Below are positions 19,226-36,204 of a stretch of 36,204 nt of DNA, one piece after another. Positions within the stretch are counted from its first letter, which is position 1; every line of letters starts with the position of its first letter. Source of the DNA: Saccoglossus kowalevskii. Taxonomy: Eukaryota; Hemichordata; Enteropneusta; Harrimaniidae. The DNA is taken from NCBI RefSeq assembly GCF_000003605.2, contig NW_003116946.1, forward strand, positions 459,537-495,740, written 5' to 3'. Under the pieces are notes generated by a model. It was not told the DNA's origin. It worked only from the letters and a program-made list of their open reading frames with translations, and did no database searches. A program made the position numbers and the translations under genes.

Positions 19226-22109
19226 GTAAACTTTGTACATTGATTGCATTCATTGTGTATTATATTTATAACACAGGTCAAGCACGGTTACCTTTTAATA
19301 ACTGTGGGTCAAGTACCGGTAACTATTGTAGTTTGAAATTCAATGTTGCATTTAATTTGTTGTACAAGTCTTGAGATGAAGACAAGTCAGCTGGTGCATG
19401 TGTGTAAATTATTGGATCTCAGTCTGACTATACAAATGTTGTAACTGTGCAATATGTTTGTGGTATTTGTCATTAGCAAATATATGTGCAGTTTGTACCA
19501 TGCATGATTTATAAGAATGCAGACATTAACCAGTGATTGATGCACTGTGTGAACCCACTAAATGTATTGCCAATCTGTAATTATGACTCATAGCTGAAGT
19601 AGACGACAAAGGAAGCTGCTAAGACTTGGCAGCATAAAATATTTTATCATGGTAATATTTGACATCTATACCTTAAATAAAGAATTAGATAGAAATAAAT
19701 AGAAAGTCTATATTTGGTTGCAAAATTCAAAATGTTCTTTAGACATTTTGCAAATGGCTCACTCTAGTAATAGAATCTTTTTGCAGTGATATAAATATTG
19801 TAGATACCGCTAATTGCATTTATAAATGATATCTCTTCTGTAATTGCTTTCTGTGTTCAGGGCAATCTGTGTGCCAGGTCTTGGCCGCCACCCATGGATT
19901 GCATTTATTCCAGGGGCTAATTCTAGACGTTATACATGCACATGCAGAAATTTCCAGTGCTAACAATTTTGGTGCTAGAAATCAATATGCTATACATTTA
20001 ATTTCATGGTTCATCATACAGGTTTAACAGTTGCATGCTAGTGTGGTACATGTACTACCGGTATTAATATTAACAATTCTTTGCAGTTGACTTTGATGTA
20101 AATTGAATTATGTGGAACATGATCTCACCTTTTGTACAGCTAAAATTTGTTTACCCTTTGCTACCTTCAAAGCTAAAATGTTAAAACAAATTATGAGTCA
20201 TATTTGGTAATCTCCAGTGAGATGACACATTTATCGTGATGAATAATTTATTTTAACCTCTGTGATACAGATTGTACCGCTAAACTGTCCAAATGATTTT
20301 GTAGAATAAAAGTGGTCTGGTTATCGTTGCCATCAGTCTCTAATTATGACATCCTGACAGTCAGTTAACCTCTTTCTAGAGATCTTTCAAAATTAATGGG
20401 TGTTATGTCAAATATGGATATTGTAGGTTTGTTTACTGGCATAACTCTATGAATATGTCAGGGTTGGGTAAAAATATTTAAAAAATGTTTGTCCTATTTA
20501 TTTGTACATACTACACTTGGTGCAGTGGTAGTACATGTATATGAATAGTAGTCATGTAGACCTTTGATCCATCAACCTTGAAATCTGCTTTAATTCAAGG
20601 AAAATTGCACATGTACATTTTTTGTGATTAAGGATTTACTACCACACTAAACCTACCTATTTTGAAATATTTTTATATCAGCCTTGCTTCTGAGTAATAT
20701 ATTTTTTTGTTTTTATACATCTGTTAGTGTATATTTTGTATTAGTTATGTCTATATCTGTATCATGCCTCATTACATGTATGAAATAAAAATTCCAACGA
20801 CTGATGGCATATTATTTCCCAAAAATATGTGCATGTTTTTAAAAGAAATGCTTAGCAAAATATTATATTTTCCCACTTTTTTCTGTGTATACAATTTTTT
20901 GGTTTATATGCGCTTCTATTGGAGATGTGCTTGTAATAGAGTAAATATGGCATGTATACATAAAATACAGTGTATACAGCTTATTATTACATTAACTAAA
21001 AATAACAATCATTTTGAAACATACTTAGTAAAAAACTAATGTATGAATAAATCTCGATCGTACATCAGTTATCTCTCGCCAAATTTGATTTCTTGTCTGT
21101 TTCGTTGGACTCAAATTTGAAGATTAGATTCGTTAATGGAAACCATTTCCGTGGATTGACATTTGTAGTATTCCTAAAACACATACATCTTATGACTAAT
21201 AATTATATGGCCCCTAGCAATGTGTTTAATAATGTGTAGGTTATTATGCAGTGTGCAAACTCTGTACATTTATATGTTTACCAGTTAATTACGACACATT
21301 ATTTTTATCTATTGCTTTATATTGTATTATAAGACATTTTAATTTGATAACAATTGCCACTCATGTATTTCATGTATTCTTGATTTGACTTGTTTCACTG
21401 TCCGTGCTTGCTCTCAGCATTTGCGTTATATAGGGCTGCCATGTTTTGAAAGACTATCTTTATATGATACGGTGTTTTGTTTTTCAATTGCAAATATCAG
21501 GAGTTTAACCGAAAAGGTGTGCTCACTGTCTAATTCATTTTCCTAGTAATACATAGTTGATGTATAAATATCGCCTAAATGAATTACATTGTGCATACCA
21601 TTGATTATTGAATTGTTGATAAAAAATTGCTGAATAATTAATGAATTGAATCGCCTGGTAGAGGAGGTGACTATTTTTAAATCATTGTGTTTTACACAGT
21701 AGAGACTAATTCAAAGTGTCTATTACCAAAAATATGTGTACCGGTATGTTGAATTATAATGTGTCATAATTTCACAATTCTACAGACAAATTGGTTGAAA
21801 TGAAAAAAGAATTTACCCTTGTATATTATGCACACAAGTTTACCTTTTATTCAAAAATGAATGGAATACATATGTATTTTTGCATGCCAATACTTTGCCA
21901 CTACATTCTCCCTCTAATAATTAATGTCAATTCAAACCTTGAATTTGATCTTATTTTAATAATTTCATCACAGTTTTCTTGTAATATTTATTCACATGTT
22001 ATCAAATACTTCATAGCTTATAATTTATAGTTATTACAGCATGCAAATAGCTTGTTGAATCGCCACCAATTTCTTTCTTTTTTTGTTTTGTTTATTTCTA
22101 TGATTTCAG

Positions 22110-22148
22110 GAGGTCACTGAAGGTGACGTAAACAGCACAGCAGAGTCT
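22110..22148 (+). other. Candidate 39-bp non-coding exon of HEATR5
   Basis: A pyrimidine-rich acceptor (TTCTATGATTTCAG) and a consensus donor (TCT|GTAAGTTC) bracket exactly 39 bp. Joined to the exon at 24453, the frame that leads into the HEATR5 ATG meets TGA at 22118-22120, so it would be 5' UTR and would confirm 24518 as the start. RNA evidence is needed to show it is used. Confidence 0.4.
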
Positions 22149-22407
22149 GTAAGTTCAACCCTCAGTTTCACCTTCTACTAAAAACAGTAGTAATAATTAT
22201 AAACCAGTTTAACGTTACTAGATATCCTTGTCATCAATGTTTCTCCTTGCTGTAGTTCATATATAAGATGTTGTTCCTTGTACAGCAACTATCTGATTAA
22301 CTATTAGTATTTGCGGTATATGCACTAATACAGTCTCCCCCCATAGATTAAAAGCACACAAATAATCTCTGTATTACTTACCCTGTATTATTTACTAATC
22401 TGTTTTT

Positions 22408-22672
22408 ACTGTATTTCCCTTGTTAGAAGCACACCTCCCATTAAAAGTATAATCACTCTATACTTTCAAAGTTTCCATGAACCATGGTAATGACAATTCA
22501 TGTCTTTTGATTTGAATTATTTACCTGTGACTTGGCTACATAGCACTGGACTTAGAATTACATATTCATAACTGAAAATAAGCATTTTTACTTGCTGTCC
22601 ATATATATTTTGTAACCAAATTAAGATATCTGAAAACTTAATTATATGTGCTTCTAACAGAGGATCTACTGT
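22408..22672. mobile_element. MITE, TCTATTAGAAGTG-related, about 265 bp
   Basis: TGTTAGAAGCACA (22421-22433) is exactly inverted at 22647-22659. The outer 13 bp on each side (ACTGTATTTCCCT and the complement of AGGATCTACTGT) match imperfectly, giving termini of about 26 bp. Confidence 0.55.
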
Positions 22673-24517
22673 AATCGCTACATATACATGTATGTAGGGT
22701 ATTTGCCAGTGGAGTTATATGCTAATTAACATACAATGTCTGAGTCTGGGTCAGGTGATTTGGTATAGGAGAGATTGTTGACAAACAAGTCATATTGCTT
22801 AGAATATGCCTGCGTGATGACTTGTGTGTGAACATTGCGCTTTGTTGTTATTAACATACCACACATACATACATATATGTATAGCTGGGTTGATGTATTG
22901 GTGTAAGTCTAGCTTCTTTCTGCTGCATACCAATAGTCTGGTTTCTCCACTTGGCAGCACTTACTGGTGTATGGTTTCTACTAAGGATTTAGGGGTGGTA
23001 GCACTTTAGTCATTTATCTTGCATCTAAAGGTTTTTTGACAATTTCTTTTTTACCTCTGTTACCTGTTTTCCCTTGATTTTGACATGTTATATTGCATGT
23101 ACTTTACTTACAGCTTATGGTACTTTTTTTTTGTTTGTGTTGCTTATTTTTAACCATCTATTACTATTTACCTATCTAGTTCTGATCTAGTATTTATCTA
23201 ATAATTTGCTGTATATGTACATTTTACATGCAATTGTTATACATGTATCTATATGTGTTCTACGTTTACCTCTCTGCACCTATTCAAAACAATGAAACTA
23301 TTCATGAATTTGATCACCACTACATGTATGTTGCATCTAATAGCCAATTCAAAACTAATATTTTTTCAAAATCACATTTATTTGCATGAGTATTACATGT
23401 ACATAATTTGGGCTTAGAAATATTTGCTCTATTAGAAGTGTATTTGATTACACAAGGTTTGTTCCTACCTAAATTATGTATTTATCTCTAATTTCTCATT
23501 GGCTACAGGTTATGATAAAATATTTCCAAAAATATGGGAAATAATTGTGGAGGTTTAGCTTAAGAAAGGTGACAACAATTGAATTTGAGACTCCAAAGGT
23601 TAATGTTTAAGTATGACACTTCTATTTAGCAAATACAATTATGAATAGATATGAAGTCTACACATTTTATCCTAGTGCTCTTCTTGTTCACTGTATGTGT
23701 TAGTTATTCATTCTCATTAACTTCATACATCTAAGTTGATACGTGTAGCATTTATTTACCTGTAGGGCCCCACTGCAATGTACATGTAGCTGCTTTTCAG
23801 TCCCTGTGTATTTTATTATACTATACATGAAGTACTTTTATCATGATATCATAGAATCTTTTTTGCTGAATAGTTTAGTTCTGCTATAATCTGTCAAATT
23901 TGAACTGTCTCCTCCTTCCTTTGTCTGAAATCATCTGATTTGGGAATTTTGGCTAATTTGCACAATTCTATAAACTAACTGTGGCCAATATGACAGCATA
24001 TTACCAATACTAATATCACTAACATTGATTTGTTACTGAGTTATAAATATGTGCATACTTGCGCATACAAAGAGAATCTGTATGTTTATTATTTTGTTAC
24101 TAACTGAATAAGATCACATGTGTTTTGTATCAGCCATGTTTCCTATTACTGCTGGTACACACCATGTTTACCAATACAAACTTCTACACAATGTGAATTA
24201 ACTACCCTAAGCCTTAGTGTTATGTGTCATGGCCAACTAGAATTGACCATTGTCTCCAGACACAAAAACAAGATATTTGCATGGTAATATGCTCTCACAT
24301 GATTGTGTTGTGGTTCTTTCATTTGATTCTTGCAAATATATTTAACTGAATCCCTATGGTGTATATGGTTAGACTTAGCTGCAGACATTTTTTTTACTTC
24401 ATGCAGTATATGAACTGTTCAGAAACTTGACATTGATCTTGTCTCCAATTAGGTGTCATCCTGGGTAGTACACAGAGTTCAACTAACGACCCAGGTGAAC
24501 CTGTAAATCAGGTCGTC

Positions 24518-34004
<9,487 letters not shown>

Positions 34005-34548
34005 TAGTCATTTTTCTTATTAAAATTTGTGGAATGCTATCAATTAAATAAATGCCTCCAGCTACTCTATATATGTATCATGTTGTGTATCTTAAGGTTT
34101 ATGTGAAGTATGCTTTCAGTGTCAGGCACTCGCAGGTAATGATAACTCATAACAACTCTTCGGAGGGTTGACTTAAAGCAATGTAATATTTTTCCATATT
34201 ACACCCCCTGAGCAGCAATTCTGTCAAGTTCTTGTGATGTCATCAAGCAGTCATCTCCTAAAATAACAAAACTTAGCTTGTTTACAGTGAGTGCAAACAA
34301 GATTCGTTCGGGTATTTAGCAATCTTCCTAGGTAGGTATACCAAGGGACTTTATTAGGGGCCCAAGCCCGAAGGGCGAGGCCCCTATTGTTATTGTTCAG
34401 TTTTTCCTTTCTTCTTTCTTTCTTCCGTAATTTTTTTCGTCGAGTTGTTTGAGAAAACCGCTGAACGAAATAGTCTGAAACTAAGAATATTTTGTAGTCC
34501 CTATTGTGAACTGGTGCTTAAGACTTTTAAAATTTTGATTGGTCAATT

Positions 34549-35180
34549 AGTTCGGCAGCCATATTGGATTGAAGTTAAACAGGAAGTGGCTATTTAACCA
34601 CTTTCTGAGGGTCTAAGAGATCGGGTTTTTTTATGGCATATAGTACAACTCATGTGTAACAGATATTTGAAAAAAAATTCTAAACGTAAACCTCAACTTT
34701 TTGCGCTAAGTTTTTTCTCCCAAAAACGGGAAAAAACGCTTGAAAATCTTCTTCTTTAGAACCACCAAACAAAATGCTTCCATATATGAAATTTAGCTTC
34801 AATATACGAAGCACATTTAAGTTTGAAAAAATTGTTATGATTGGTCACATTGTTTGGTCGTCATTTTTGGATTTCTTCTAGACAAGAAGTAGTTTTTTTT
34901 ATCGAGCCACAATTATGTGATCATTTTCTAATCAGCTAAATTGCAGCTTTATAGTGACCTCTTTCAGATATCGAAGAAAAAATTCAGATAAGTCACATGG
35001 TTTGGCCGCCATCTTGGATTTTAGGCAAAATTGACCAAAATTTTGGACATTTGTTTCTCAGAGGTGCTTCAACTGATCTACTAGATGTTTTCATCAATAA
35101 TATGTCTGGCCATAGCTCCATATGAGAAAAATAATATAATTTTGATCAGTCACATGATTTGGCCGCCATCTTGGATATTG
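34549..35180 (+). repeat. Diverged ~150-bp repeats containing a YY1-like word
   Basis: Related words at 34551 (TTCGGCAGCCATATTGGATT), 34853 (TTTGGTCGTCATTTTTGGAT), 35001 and 35159 (TTTGGCCGCCATCTTGGAT) are 302, 148 and 158 bp apart, each preceded by GGTCA- or GTCACAT-type sequence. The last two contain GCCGCCATCTTGG, the YY1 consensus. Confidence 0.6.
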
Positions 35181-35333
35181 TGCAAACAAAAATTGTTACA
35201 TGTGTTGTCTTGGTCCGATTGGAATAAAATTTTGTACGTGTATTCTACTCTTTAGATACATTCTTTCCCCTGAATGGCATATGGCTAGGTCATGTGGCTA
35301 CGCACCCATGGGGTGGGGTGGGGGGCTTCTAAC

Positions 35334-35760
35334 CTCATTAATATGCATAACTGCTATATCTCAAGCACTGTTGTAGTTAGGAAGATGATTCCTGTGTTAT
35401 CATGACAACAGTGAATAAGAGATTTGATTAAAATAAAAGATGACCATATATGGTCATGTGAACTCATTAATATACATAACCATTATATCTTAAACACTGT
35501 TGCAGTTAGGAAGATGAATCTTGTGTTATTATGACAACAGTGAACAAGAGATTTGATTAAAATAACAGATTACCATATATGGTCATGTGAACTCATTAAT
35601 ATGCATAACCATTATATCTTAAACACTGTTGCAGTTAGGAAGATGAATTCTGTGTTATTATGACAACAGTGAACAAGAGATTTGATTATAATAACAGATT
35701 ACCATATAACAGGTGACCATATATGGTCATGTGAACTCATTAATATGCATAGCAGTCATA
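35334..35760 (+). repeat. 129-bp tandem repeat, about 3.3 units
   Basis: CTCATTAATATGCATAAC-like starts at 35334, 35463, 35592 and 35736 (129, 129 and 144 bp apart; the last unit has a 15-bp insertion with ACCATATAACAGGTG). Each unit contains ACTGTTGCAGTTAGGAAGAT and the palindrome GACCATATATGGTC. Confidence 0.85.
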
Positions 35761-36072
35761 TCTGTAACACTGTTACAGAACAGGATATGTAACTTGTACC
35801 ATAATGAAGGCATCAAACGAAAGATGTAACTGACATAAGAATTGGCCATATATGATCATGTAACCTCATTTTTATCCATAAACACATGGCTCATTATATA
35901 TTTTGAAAACCATATCACAATAACCAGACCAGGTAAATACATGGTAACAACTTCATTTCGACCTCATGTTACTGATAATTCAAGCTACCTGAATGTCTAA
36001 CATGTGACCTTATTAATTATGAAACATAATCTTGTCAGCTTGGGCCCCAGTGACGCCGCTTGCGGCTTTAAT

Positions 36073-36204
36073 TAGGGCCCAAGCCTGAAGGGCGAGGCCC
36101 CTATTCTTATTGTCCGGTTTTTCTTCTTTCTTTCTTCTTTCTTTCTCTTTCTTCCGTAACTTTTTTCGTCAGCCATTTGAGAAACTGCTTAACTGATAGT
36201 CTGA
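36073..36204 (+). mobile_element. Second copy of the hairpin-ended element, left end (truncated by window)
   Basis: ATTAGGGCCCAAGCCTGAAG onward repeats 34354-34490 in direct orientation, with an expanded CT tract (36121-36156) and GATAGTCTGA as in copy 1. The two copies are directly adjacent, head to tail. Confidence 0.85.

Larger units (their letters stand above)
17316..24452 (+). other. HEATR5 5' intron region
   Basis: Long AT-rich intronic sequence. Apart from the MITEs listed separately and the mini-exon at 22110-22148, I see no coding exon on either strand. The first 400 bp (to about 17740) remain CG-richer and may belong to the promoter region. Confidence 0.5.
34354..36072 (+). mobile_element. 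1.7-kb non-coding element with hairpin ends
   Basis: The left end has a nested hairpin: AGGGGCC (34357) pairs with GGCCCCT, enclosing GCCC-GAA-GGGC. A CT-rich tract follows (34405-34427). The right end is GGGCCCCAGTGACGCCGCTT with a GCCGC-TT-GCGGC hairpin and TTTAATT. A second left end starts immediately at 36073. The interior carries diverged ~150-bp repeats and a 129-bp tandem (both listed). No transposase frame is visible. Superfamily unassigned; subterminal hairpins recall Helitron-like elements, but the expected end signature is not clear. Confidence 0.6.

Noticed and set aside
34354-36072. Assigning the element to Helitrons
   Set aside because: A hairpin lies near the right end, but a clear CTRR end and TC start with A-T insertion were not seen.

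Overview
The window is a piece of an intron-rich, AT-rich invertebrate animal genome, not a prokaryote. It holds split genes with GT/AG introns whose spliced exons read as orthologues of animal trafficking proteins (ZFPL1 and HEATR5). Long introns are full of small inverted-repeat elements and minisatellites, and there are two assembly gaps (13551-14340 and 25183-26038). The species cannot be named from sequence alone; the texture fits a marine invertebrate (lophotrochozoan or invertebrate deuterostome), which is inference.

Layout. 1-1123 is a 33-bp minisatellite. 1743-5654 (+) is a three-exon gene for a 122-residue protein with three predicted membrane segments, which I do not recognise. Tail-to-tail with it, 7002-17037 (-) is the complete six-exon ZFPL1 gene (cis-Golgi zinc-finger membrane protein), with an apparent one-base deletion just after its start. 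Inside the large ZFPL1 intron 1 there is a candidate nested gene on the same strand: a well-formed terminal exon (11262-11427) with a poly(A) signal 43 nt after its stop, a possible promoter/first exon at about 14671-14940, and a sequence gap between them. Head-to-head with ZFPL1, and probably sharing a CpG-bearing promoter at 17038-17315, HEATR5 (+) starts with non-coding 5' exons. Its first four coding exons are at 24518-24643, 31026-31237, 33247-33355 and 33849-33998, and it runs off the right edge.

ZFPL1 and HEATR5 orthologues both act in Golgi/endosome membrane traffic (ZFPL1 at the cis-Golgi; HEATR5 with AP-1 at TGN/endosomes). Their divergent arrangement is therefore suggestive, but co-regulation is inference.

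Mobile and repeated DNA. There are several MITE-like families: TA-flanked CTGTAAA termini (3653, 8637, 24956, 28475, fragment at 19131); TTAA-flanked AGGGCGATGGTC termini (18060); and TCTATTAGAAGTG termini (18802, 22408 and single ends). A dispersed element with a core of about 156-bp tandem monomers occurs in opposite orientations (9364-10399 and 26039-26778), with a decayed relative at 4820-5050. A 1.7-kb element with hairpin ends (34354-36072) is immediately followed by a second copy. No tRNA, rRNA or CRISPR was seen.
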